Below are positions 45,498 to 56,574 of a DNA stretch of 64,000 nucleotides, piece after piece. The first letter of the stretch is position 1. The number at the start of each line of letters is the position of its first letter. A program made the translations under genes and the position numbers. Origin of the DNA: Collybia mongolica (lineage: Eukaryota; Basidiomycota; Agaricomycetes; Agaricales; Clitocybaceae). The notes under the pieces are model-generated. The model searched no databases. It was not told the DNA's origin and worked only from the letters and a program-made list of their open reading frames with translations. The DNA is taken from NCBI GenBank assembly GCA_013420905.1, contig JAAXNY010000010.1, positions 1,240,001 to 1,304,000 on the forward strand, written 5' to 3'.

Positions 45498-48400
45498 TTA
45501 GATCTTCACCAAACTCCCTGTCGCTCTCAGTTTTTCCTCCCTGTCGCCCTGTGTCCTCACCATCTTCTCAATTTCACAGTTCAAGGCCCAACACCATGCA
45601 TCGCGTTCTAATTTGCTTCTCGTCCGGAAGAAAAGGAGTTTCCTCTTCGCTGAGAGGCTTGGAACACTGTTTGGTGCAGTCGGTGTGACAGATATAGATG
45701 ATTTCTTAATCATCGAATTTTGAGGGTGATACCACACCATGAACAACATATCTTCCTCGGGGTCGTCTGTTTCTAGTCCATCTTGGTATCGACGAGCTGC
45801 GGCTGCTCCATTTGCATTATATTGCCCTTTGGGAAGGGCCAATGCAGCCGAGTAGCCGGAACAGACATAGGCATCGATTAGGTTCGTTTGCCTTCGCATA
45901 GCAGGATGTAATGAAGACTTGGGTGTGATACGGAACTCGATGAGATGCCCAACCACAAGGAACAATTGTACAAGTCTAAGCAATTCTCTTGTAAGATGAC
46001 AAGCATTTAACAACAAAGTGGGAATACGCACTTATACTGACCATGTAGGCCCCGTCTTGTATAGACTTTCCCTCCTCGGGTGATGGGCTTACAGCCCTCT
46101 AAAATGCACCAATTATATAACGAACCCAAGGCAGGTAACGGCGCGGATATATCCCCTGGGGGCTCGGGAGGGAGCTCACAGCCATCTCGGAGAACTCTTG
46201 TTAACGGAGTCAACCGAGGACGACGAGCTTGTGCCAGATCCATTTCTTCTCGGGCGTCAATACGATGACGTTGTTTCCAGTACAACACCAAAGCCCTGAG
46301 TCGTTCTATCCACTCGATAGCAACGCGGCGCGAATAAGCCTGTTCTTGGAATCAATCACTAAGGCCGTAGAGGAGATTTGGTGAACAACCCACCTCAAAC
46401 CTAATGACACGTCCTGTAGCCAAAAGAAGTTCAAATGATCGATGCATTCTTAACCGAAGTTTGTCGGAGTGTCTACTCAGATACTCTTCTCCGCCCTCAT
46501 CTTCATCGTCATCTAGTGTTCTATCCTCAGGCTGAGACCAAATCCCAAACCAAATATCGTCATCCCGGCCCTTCTTCACTGGGCCTTGGCCGTCCTTTGC
46601 TGAATCGGGGCCGTTTTTAACCTGATCATGAGTAGGCTGTGGTGTTATGTGGAACGCCCGCCGAACTAACATGATACTTCTGAGATCACTTACGCCAATG
46701 GCGTCCATACATTGCATCGCCCCCCTGTAAGCTTCTGACTTCCGTAATGTTTCTGCGAAGGTATCTATGTTATCCATACCGGGCATGATTCCCGGAGGAG
46801 TAGGTGGATGGGCACGTTGTGGGTGCAACATAAAAATATTCCCATCGTGGGTAGCAAGGTATGTACTTTGCTTCGTCTGAGAATTTGGTTTGATACGATC
46901 GAGGTATCCTTCAATAGCAGGCGGCTCGTGCAACAGACTTCCATTCTTCAGGTGGATATGGCTCGGATAGTGCTCTGCAAGACGAATTTCTAGGGCAGCA
47001 GGTCTCGTCGACTGATTCAAATCAATTATCGCAAGTAGCCAAAACCAGGACTAACGCCTTACCTTCTTCAAAGCCAGTCCGCAAAGAACGGTGGAAGCCC
47101 GTGGTTTCCCATGTATATCATTTTCAAGCCATATCCAGTCCAAATTGGTATCTGACCGCCAAGCAAGCTCAAGGGACTTCCCCTGTCTTATTTCTCGTTC
47201 GATCAGGTTATTCCAATCGCCAACAGAGCGCAGCGAATCCATGCATAGTCTGATGACATTCTCGCGACTAAAAATGCGATGTATCTGGTCATTACCCGCC
47301 AATGGTATGTCAATTCTGACTTTAGTATTCATCCGAGGGTTTCGTATTTCAAGATTCCGTGGAAGTTCCCCGCCCAATTCGCGCCTTGAAAGATGTCGAA
47401 AAACCAATGGATATATAGGATATACAAGATGCTCACCATAAATGCCAAGTCCAGTCATATGCCCGTGAGCGACTCTTAAGTTTAAAGACGAATATATTCG
47501 TCCCTTCTTTTGCCCGAGAAAAGAACCACCGAGACGTTGAGTCACGCTGGGTTGTCGTTGGAGCGCAAGTGATACAAAACGTAAGATCAACAAAAGAGTA
47601 AAGCGAAAGCTGCGTTCTCGAGGACTTCAAAGGGATAATCCAGGCAAGCTGTTTGTGACCTGTGAACCACTCCTTCCCTGGCATATCCTAAGCATATATA
47701 ATCAGCAACCTCATGCAAATCTGAGTATCATCAGAGTGCATACGTGATCCTTATAAATCTCAATTCGATCCTTACGCCAAGCTACCATATACTCAGCCCA
47801 GTACATATATTGAAGGCCCTTGGTTGTGCGATTTTGGATCTCATCGAATGGAGGATTGATGGTTTCTGACTTTGTATAGCACGTCCGAACAAGCATTCTA
47901 TCTGTCATTTCGTCAATGCTCCGGCGAAGACAAAGGAGATAAAAGGATATACCCCTCATAATAACATCACCCCACTCGAGATTGAGCTTCGGGGACATGG
48001 TTCCAGGTTCAGGCGATGTAGAAGCCCCTGCACTGGTGTCTTCCACATCAACTCCTGATCTCTCTAGAACTTCAGACGGCGATGCAGGACCGGGCATGTC
48101 CTGCTCGGGGATGTCGGCATAGTGAACAAGTTTCCCCTTGCCTTTATCCTGCAATTGTATTCTGCTATCGCTTATTGCACCTAAGGAAGGAGCCTTAATG
48201 ATAGGGCGTGGTATCATCTCCGTCAGAGCCCTTACTCCATTCGGCCCGTCTGGTTCTCGAATAGGTGGTCGCAACAGAGCGGTGCTTGACGATGGGGTGA
48301 TGTCGTGAAGGGAATCCGAGTGTCCTGGTTGTGAATATCCGTTCATTTGACCTGAGATGGAAGGGGGGAGATGGGAAGGTACAGTAACGAAAGTTTCTTT

Positions 48401-48937
48401 TGCGGTTGATGATCGCGGTTCCGTCCCAGTGCTAGCGCGGGAGCCAGTGAATGACACTCCCCTGGCTGAGCTAGAAGTCCTATCCCCCATACTCCCAGTC
48501 CCTTGCAGTATATCGACCCCTAAGAACCGGCCAATCTCGAAGCTCCCACCAACCCAGCGGCTTGTCGTCTGGCGTGTTTCCTTCTTCCGGCGGCGGGCCC
48601 AAATGGACCCCCATTCACTGTCCCTCCAACGCTGAAGCATCTCCTCTCGGGTGCTTCGTTCTTCACCCTCTCCCCAGTCTTCTTCCCGCCCTCCCGACCG
48701 AAGAAAAAAGGTGAACGCGTTTTGCTCAATTACCTGAGAGATATCATCTTCCTCGTCGACGGAGGAAGTCCGAAAAGGTCTCCATTTATTGTGCTTCGAC
48801 ACATGAGCCTCGGATTTGGAAACGACCTTCTCGGGCATCGGCCCAATAAAGACTCGATGGTGTACATGTTCTGGACCTTTTGGCGTGTCATTGATGTTGG
48901 GAGTAGAAACTGATATGGAGGGTATGGCCGGAGTCAT
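45498..48937 (-). CDS. Spo71/Mug56-like PH-domain protein
   Basis: A long protein starting at 48937 (MTPAIPSISVSTPN). The N-terminal 300 residues are Ser/Pro-rich except for a conserved block (QNAFTFFLRSGGREEDWGEG, then SEWGSIWARRRK). A GKGKLVHYADIPEQ segment precedes a PH-like region (GLQYMYWAEYMVAWRKDRIE, then IIPLKSSRTQLSLYSFVDLT). A second PH module begins EPPAIEGYLDRIKPNSQTKQ and contains TYLATHDGNIFMLHPQRAHP and a helix ending AYSRRVAIEWIERLRALVLY. The C-terminus has another PH-like exon (RKLLFFRTRSKLERDAWCWA). Yeast Spo71 and fission yeast Mug56 act at the prospore membrane in sporulation. Basidiomycetes have orthologues of unknown role. About ten exons. Confidence 0.85.
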
Positions 48938-49301
48938 GAGAAGTAATAAACTTTTGGGAAACCAAGGATACTATGATGGAGGAAACAGGTACATATGAAG
49001 GAGTGGACGTGAGATAAAGAGGCAGCCACTTCACCACCACAATGTTGGAGATGATACGTCAATTTGCCCCTATTAGGGCCATGAACAGCCGGAAGGAGTG
49101 TCCCACGCCCAAACTACACGAGTATTAATATAATGTTAATAAATACAAAGATGTCTTTATCATATGAGAGTGGAGGATTAAGTGTATGTAGCCCATAGCG
49201 TGCGGTGGAGATTATAAACATAAAGATAATGCAATGGTGAAGATGTAGGAAGTTTGATTACTTGACAATGTTCTTTCTAATTACTTCAAAAGATATCACC
49301 G
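48938..49301. other. intergenic, no gene seen
   Basis: About 360 bp of AT-rich DNA downstream of AOX and upstream of the PH-domain gene, both transcribed leftward. Probably the PH-gene promoter and AOX 3' UTR. Confidence 0.5.
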
Positions 49302-50977
49302 TCATTGAGGTTGGTTGCGCTTGTTTCGCATGAGCTCGTGCGACTCCCTCACGTATTTTTCTGCCTCATCCCGCTCGAATCTAACGAACAAGGGCTTTAG
49401 ATTCACGTCTAAAACTGGCTGGAACGAAGGAAGACTTACGCAATCTTCTTCCCCTTTATGTGCATATCTGGCTCACGGAGCGCGAAAGGATTGACATCGG
49501 TAGAAGGGTCAAGATTGGCGAGACTGTGGTTGACAAATCTATGCGTAGACTCATCAGACCTCACTGCGTACATGACATCGAGTAACTTGGCATCAGGTGC
49601 CAGGCGCCAATAATCGATAGCAATTTCAGGAGCTGGAGCATCAGTCCTGAGTTTATGGAGTCGTTAATATGTTGAAGTCGATCATAGAACTTTGCTTATT
49701 ACCACTCTGGGATCCGGCCTGCTTCCAGGTCCGCAATGCATCGTGTGCTACAATATGAAGTCAATGATTGTAAGTGAACCCGACTTCATGCTAGTACGTA
49801 CTAGGTCAACACGGCCTCTTCCTCCAGGTGACCCACAAATCGATGGCATGTTCGAGGGGATATTATATAGGAGATGACTATAAATAAGTCAGAAGAGGTT
49901 AGCTGAGAATTGTGGCATCCTCACAGAAGAGATTGTAGAAGACTCCTTGTGCGCCAAGAACCATGGCACGGAAGAATAGCGATGGCTTCCTCAAAGTCAT
50001 GAATGTCCTAAACATAGCAATGAGCGAAAATCAATAGTATATGGAAGTTATAAAGGGAATCTCGCTGACATGAGGTGCATGCGCTCATTCTCAGCTTCTT
50101 CCAAGCACGTATGTATCCTATTATTCATGTGAGCTAAGATACAACGTAAAAACACTTAATACACGTACCACCCACTATCTCGGCGCTATAAATATCGTCA
50201 GAATTCAAAAAAGTAGAACAAAGGGGTGGAGCTTACCATGAGCCGAAGACTTGTTAAGTGCCGAAGGGTTGCAGCTACCATTCCTGGAACACCAGCAATG
50301 CTTTCCAGGAACAAAATGCGCTGTGGTGTGTGTTAACATTTGCCGGTCCCTTGGTCGGTGCATAACTTACATTAAGCCACGCGCGATCATCCAGGAGATA
50401 CCCAGCCTTTCTAAGCTCCGCCACGGTCATTTTCTCATTGGGAGGGATTGTAACATGCTTGTATCCGGAGACGAGGTCAAAAATACCCCTAGCAAGCTTT
50501 ACCATACCGCGCGCCACCCTATCAGATAACGATTTTCCGTCATGATGCAGGACCTGACGAGTTGTAGTTAATATCCGATTGCCTGGTGGGTAAAAAAAAT
50601 GTACCTCAACAGCTTTGAGCTCCTCTTGGGTGTATACTGGATGGAATAGGACCCAGTCTCCACGAACCATAGTTGGTACAGTGCTAACAGCATCGGGCTT
50701 GGTGAGTTGTGAAGTGCTCGGTGAGGATGAACCTGGTAAGTCCTCTAGAGAGTCGTAATAAAAGATTAACTGGTGCACGATCAAGCACGCATCAAGACCC
50801 ACGTTTATGAGTTGGAGTCGCATCTGAATGGGCGGAATTGGCGTTGAGGTTATCGCGGCGCGCGCCACTGTTCATGAATGATCGACGACATGAAGGTGCG
50901 ACGAGGGTAGAGACCCGGGATTGCAGGAAAATGGCGCGCTGCAGAGGCACCGCCTTGACTAGTGTGGTCTTGAACAT
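49302..50977 (-). CDS. AOX1: mitochondrial alternative oxidase
   Basis: AOX transfers electrons from ubiquinol directly to oxygen at the matrix face of the inner membrane, bypassing complexes III and IV. The presequence is [21 protein letters not shown] (an in-frame upstream Met at 51004 is also possible). The mature part has [27 protein letters not shown], then [39 protein letters not shown] and [18 protein letters not shown]. The final iron ligands are in [17 protein letters not shown]. All four di-iron glutamates and both histidines appear present. The final residues MRNKRNQPQ are basic. About nine exons. The gene is commonly induced when the cytochrome pathway is blocked; no specific element was identified here. 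Confidence 0.93.
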
Positions 50978-53900
50978 GATGAGACAGTTGTTGTTGGAGT
51001 TCATCGCCACCAAATGACTCACAATTTATAGGTGGTCTGCTTCCGTTTCCCTCCGATAGAAATCATTCGATTGCTCCGGTAGCTGATCGAGCGCCTTGGA
51101 CCAGTCAGTGGTTTTCACAGAAAAAGGTCGAGAGGATAGACCATCACGGCACCCCTTTATTCTCCTTGCTCGTCGCGTTTATTGGGCATGATAATCGAGT
51201 GTGGACAATCGATTCGAAGCGCATTTCGTCTTCCGCGATCATTTCTCGACCCTTTTTTGGGAGCTGGGCTGTTCGTGCCTGAAAGTTTCCGCTTTTGGAC
51301 ACCGTAGTTCGTCATAGTCGACCAGGATCTAGGTGATTCGAGACTCTGTTGCCACCGCGGCCAACGGTGCCGCTATACATGGGCTTTACATCTGTTTCAA
51401 AACTCACCGCTGTACACGGCTTAGTGTTGGTCTCGATTCCTATGGTGCTCTTTTTAACCTGCCAACCTAATGTCTCGCCACGTCCAATTGTCAACAGTAT
51501 TGTTCTGAACGGGGGCGTTAGATCTTGCGCATTTCACAGGGAGATCGTTTGGAATAATGGCCAATATTTACATCCCTTCAAATCCATACCCGAGCATATG
51601 ACGTCATGAATTTCAACAAATCTACTTTTTTCTCTCATTGGCCCTTGTTGATGCTACATCGCAAGGGCTTCCTTGATCATCAGGATACAAAATAAAGTAT
51701 CGAGGAATACGGGCATGTGTGACTGTATCCCCAACAAAACGAGGGTTCCTTTTTATGAATTTGAGAAGACGTTCACCAGTCGAAGAAAGAATCTCTTTAT
51801 GTACCACGGGACGTAGATCATGGGGGACACCTTCCATGTCTAACTGATCGAGCGCTCCCCCTGACTTACAAGCGCCTACAGACTTCCACACCACCGCCAC
51901 ATCCCCAGATCCAAGAAATCAGAACCTTAGAAGGTCACAAGCTTAACCTGTAGGGCTGCGAAAATAAGTGCCTCCATCCTGATGTACGTGTCCGGCTTTG
52001 GTTTGATACGATGGCTAGCCCCGGGAGCACGCCTTTAATTTCTAGCCGATATATTGATCTTGGGGCCTGGCTAACACGTTCATGTGTAACATACTTTGTA
52101 GAAAATAGGATTAGAATCGAGTGGGTACTTCGGATTCGATGGCCCCAACATGACTCCTAACGGGGAGTATTTCTCGCGTCAGGTTCGGAGGTGTCTTCAA
52201 GGTAATTACGCTTTCTAGTAGGACCCTTGTCGCAACAACCTACAGGAGCTGGCTTTCTTGCCCGAAAAGTGTATTGAGGCCCGTTGGCAATAGAACAGTC
52301 TTCAACCGTCGCAGATCTCCTAGTTAATATGTCATGCATTAACAGTAGATCATGGTTGTGTGGCGACAAGAGGTGTCACTCTTGAGGTATCTAGATTCTA
52401 AGGCTACGATACGCACTATTGCCTCACGGAAACATGAGGAAAGTATAAGACGACATGCCTGTCCCTGCTTAGATGATCAGAGAAGTTGAATTGCGGGTAT
52501 GTTAAGTCTACACTCCATATTCCCATCATGCCCGCTTGGTCCTGGAGAAAGAAGATAGTCTCATGACACGAAACGGCAAGTCGAAATAGCGTGCCTATGA
52601 ACTTGTCTACAAAAAGTATTCGCAGATGATCATTTAGCCTGAACATGTATTGAGTGGTGCGAATGGCAAACATAGAAAAGCTCGAGAGGCCGAAATCTGG
52701 GGATGATGCAAGAGATCGATGCCATCGTACCAGTCTATGATTGATGTGCCCTTGAACTGCTTGACCCTCGATCATAGCGCTTCAGATGGGGGATGTTTTA
52801 TGGCGATGTGGAATGGAAAACCAAGAAGCAACGAGGGAAAAAAAAAAGGTTCCGAGTTTAAGCATTTGAGCAGGTAGCCGATGGTCCTTGGCCAATGCAG
52901 CCGCTGTTCACTAGGTGGCGTAAAGGGATTTATGCTTATCGCTCTCTAGCAGAACATATGACCAAGGTTCTAGAAGGAGAGAGAGACACAGTAAAGAGAA
53001 GTAGGCTTTAACGTTCTGTCATGAAAACGAGGCAATTCTCCAAAAGGTGAAAATGGGACCAGGCAAGGGTTTATTCTCAAATATTAGCCATGAGTCATGA
53101 CAAGAATACCCGCAGAATCGAGGATAAATCTGGTGTGGGTTTCGAGATGATGGTGGAAGCGATTCAAGATTTTTGCGGTTAATTGAACCAAAGAGTCTCA
53201 TTTGGAACGCTCATCGATAACACTGGAGGGCCATTCCGGCCGGCACGATCGTGCGAGGCTGGGAACATGAGAAATTCATTTCCGAGGTCAGGTCCAGGTG
53301 GGTAAAACCGCTGAAGACCAGGGCAAGTGAAGCGGTCTGATAGACGGAAGAAACGAAGATGAGAGAAAGACAAGACGTACTGATTTTATGGGGAATGAAC
53401 GATAGATTACTTCACAGCCTGGATGTATAGCACATACAAGTCAGTAGTCCAGTCTTACAAAATTGGGAAGGTGCCCCGAGAGCGCCGAATCAGGATTCCA
53501 ATCGGCACCGCACCCGGGGGAACTTTGCAACGATGTATCTGGACATAGGCCTTGTGGCATCTAACCAACAAGGAAAAGAAGAACGTCGCCAGACCAGATC
53601 CTCGTGTACAATAGTATGGGGCACGGGGAGATGGCAGAGATTGCATTGGTCCGGTGGTAGCTCGCCAATAGACATTAGTAGAAACCGCGAGGCAAAAATA
53701 ACTAATTTCATGATAAGAGTGGAGGGGTTATGGGAAATGGGAACAAATGGTGGTAGAGCTTTACGTCGATGGTTGCAGGGGAGTGTTGAGGCGGTCGTTG
53801 TGCAAATGATGTTGGGGAGTGCAGTACAATTGCATAGAACGAATACAAGAGAATGACGGTTGCAAAGAATAAAAACAAGGAAAAAGAAAAAAAACCAAAT

Positions 53901-54110
53901 GTGGACAGAGGAACGTGACGAAAAAGGCAAGATCGCGTCGAACTCTGGCCGAAAAGTTGAGTTGAGAAATCCAGGGCACTTGTCCTTATAAGCCCGCTGG
54001 CTCTGCGGAGCCATCCAATCTCATATCCACACCGCAGAGCTCTCTGTGAAGGCTTTTGAAGGCTCTCATAGCTTGGCTAGCATACCCTGAATGGTCCCAG
54101 CAACGACCTA
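50978..54110. other. 3-kb stretch with no resolved gene; protein-like fragments on minus strand
   Basis: The right edge is the promoter of the CENP-B-type gene and the left edge is the AOX promoter. Between them, minus-strand frames read like exons of one protein: 53715-53520 (MSIGELPPDQCNLCHLP), 52640-52416 (RLNDHLRILFVDKFIGTLFR, FFLQDQAGMMGIWSVDLTYP) and 51900-51622 (PRYFILYPDDQGSP). I could not join them with consistent splice phases. A degraded F-box-type or lineage-specific gene is possible. Confidence 0.4.
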
Positions 54111-56060
54111 ATGGAGGCACCCAGCACACAGTCCTATGTTGTCTATTCACCGGTGAGCCAGCTTGTCCAAACTATTCCCGCCGCAAATCAAACGCACGAC
54201 TCCTCGTGGCATCTCTCATCCTCGTCTGCCACCTCTGCCCGTACATCTCCCATGTTTTCTGTGGGCAATCGACCAGATCTCGACTACCCTTCCCCTGCGC
54301 CTTCTTCTGCATCTCCCCCATATTCACATCCGCATACCCAGACAGAACCATACTCTGTTCACCACTCTTTGCCGATCCTACACAGCAGCGTATCAAATGA
54401 GGCCATGCAATTCAACCAGATTGAAGCAAGCACCGGCCCGAGTCGTGTCCTGAGGAGCAGACGACGCGTTGTCCTGGAGAGTGGCGGTCAAGAACGTCGG
54501 GCTTCCATGCCATCGTCATTCCAGAGGCCAGAACAGCACTCCACAAACTCTCCCGTACGTCACACAAGTTATCTACATTATCGACTTGAATTGACACACA
54601 AGGACTTAGCGACATCATTCTGCCATGTATCTGACCCCGCCGATAGGCACATCACGCCCGCAGACCCCGAGAAACGAACAATCGAGCGAATTTCAATCCC
54701 AGCGTGACCGCGTTTCTCTGAACATCGCGGATGCCGCACCCCTACAAATGCAGTCCCCGAGTTATCAACCGATGACTCCCACATCCCTGCTTTCGCCATT
54801 CACTCCTTACGTTATGTACCCACACCCCAGGTCTTCCTCAGATCTGCAGAAGCATCGGCCGGCATCTCCTGCTTTGAGCAACGTCTCCGCGCTAACCTCG
54901 GTATCTTCTGTATCAGGACCTGGGACACACACTTTCGCACCGTATCCACTATCTTCAAGTCATGGGAAGATGGTTCCTCGAAAGAATAAGCAACGCAAGC
55001 AGCGCCTTACCAATGTCGACCGCAAGGCGATATGTGCTCATCATCGAGATTTTCCTAATGCGAGGCAAGAGGATATCGCAAGTAAGTTCGGGGTTGAGCG
55101 AAGCACAATTAGTAAAATTTTGAAGAATAAACAAAAATGGTTGAACATGCCAGAGCAGGAGAACAGTCGTGTAGCTAAACATAGGTCGGTCGTTTTGTTG
55201 TCCCACATCACGCTGATATGGACTTCTTTATTAGGCCTTCGAAGTTCCCAGAGGTCGAAGAAGAGCTCATTATATGGCTTGAAAAAATGTCAAGAGCCAA
55301 TAAAACAATCACCGACAACTCGATAAGAGAACAGGCAAAGGAAACTGCCCGAATGCTCAAAATTAGTGATGAAAAGTTTAAAGCGAGTTCCGGATGGATA
55401 GAAAACTTTAAATCTCGGCATGGGATACGTTCTGGGGTCTGGTCGGGCAACGCGCCTCGATCTCATGTAGTTGAATCTGCTGATCGCGCCGCAGAGTTTG
55501 TGCTTTCGCCTTTGAATCCTTCTTTCAACGGGCACTCCCAAGGCAGCAACATGAATCCCGACCCTCTTCACAGTGATGTTGACCTGGAATCTGAGGGTTC
55601 TCCGGAACCTGAAGAGGAAGAACATCACACGGGCGACCATCATATGGCAGACGCCACAGATCGTCTACGAGAAACATGGCCTGAACATGCCAGTGGGAGC
55701 TCGTCGTCCAGTCAGATTTTGGACCCTTCCTCTTTGGCCCAACACTCTTCCTCTCAATCAGTTCCCGCTCCTTCACACACCTCCCCACTGCTGACACATC
55801 AACATGTACCAGAGGTTGCGACTCAAGTACACGTTCAATATGTTGAACACCCTTCAATGTACTATCAACCTGCGCCTACCATTCCTGAACCAAGGGCACC
55901 CAATCTGCAGGACGCTGAGGAAGCGATTAACACCTTGATCACCTTCATCGATTCTGGGGGCCAAGGCATCCTCGAGGATAGCGAGCGTCAGATTCTTACC
56001 ACTATCAAGTGTGCCCTCTTTCAAGCTGCAAGCGGCATCCCTTTCAATCGCAACCGATAA
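54111..56060 (+). CDS. CENP-B/psq-type HTH DNA-binding protein
   Basis: A Ser/Pro-rich N-terminal region leads to a basic patch (RKNKQRKQRLTNVDRKAIC), a psq/CENP-B-N helix-turn-helix (DIASKFGVERSTISKILKNK) and, after an intron around 55184-55232, a second CENP-B/Tc5-type HTH (IIWLEKMSRANKTITDNSIR, ARMLKISDEKFKASSGWIEN, FKSRHGI). The C-terminal 200 residues are Ser/Gln-rich with an acidic block and end in a helix (DAEEAINTLITFIDSGGQGI). No DDE transposase residues are seen, so this is a domesticated regulator rather than a pogo transposon. The nearest known types include Abp1/Cbh and Pdc2-like proteins. The role is unknown. Three exons. Confidence 0.88.
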
Positions 56061-56574
56061 TTATCTCTACGTTTTCTGGGCATTGGAACTTTCACATTTC
56101 CATTCTACGATACCATGCGTCGGCTCCGAGCAGCTGTTATTTTCTGCCTTGCATTCATCCCGTCTCAATAATCTACCAGCCTGAGCCCGCCTTATCATGC
56201 ATCTTCCTCTCTAATCAAACATCCCACTTACAGCACAACCCCACATTTGTACTCTCTCGACTCTTCACATTCCTACATATCTCGCATATTCACACCATTT
56301 GGCATTGGGTAGCACATTTTCCGCATATTCTCATCTCCATCATTGACCCCCGTTTTACATGTGACTGTCTTGTTCCCTGTACTCAGAATGGACCCATGTT
56401 GTGCACCCGTATCCATCTACAATATGTTGTACATTCGCAGTGCAAATTTTCACTATCTAAGCTGTGAGAAGCTAAACGTACATACAGTGCGATACGTCCA
56501 TTCAACATGAGTTTGATACTAAAAAATCAAATACTGGCGGTGTAACACTACACTTACACTGAATAAATGCAAAA
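56061..56574. other. convergent intergenic region, no gene seen
   Basis: About 510 bp between convergent stops. Likely the two 3' UTRs. Short frames only. Confidence 0.5.

Noticed and set aside
54111..56060. pogo-type transposon
   Set aside because: Only the two DNA-binding HTH parts are present. No DDE catalytic region or terminal inverted repeats were seen.
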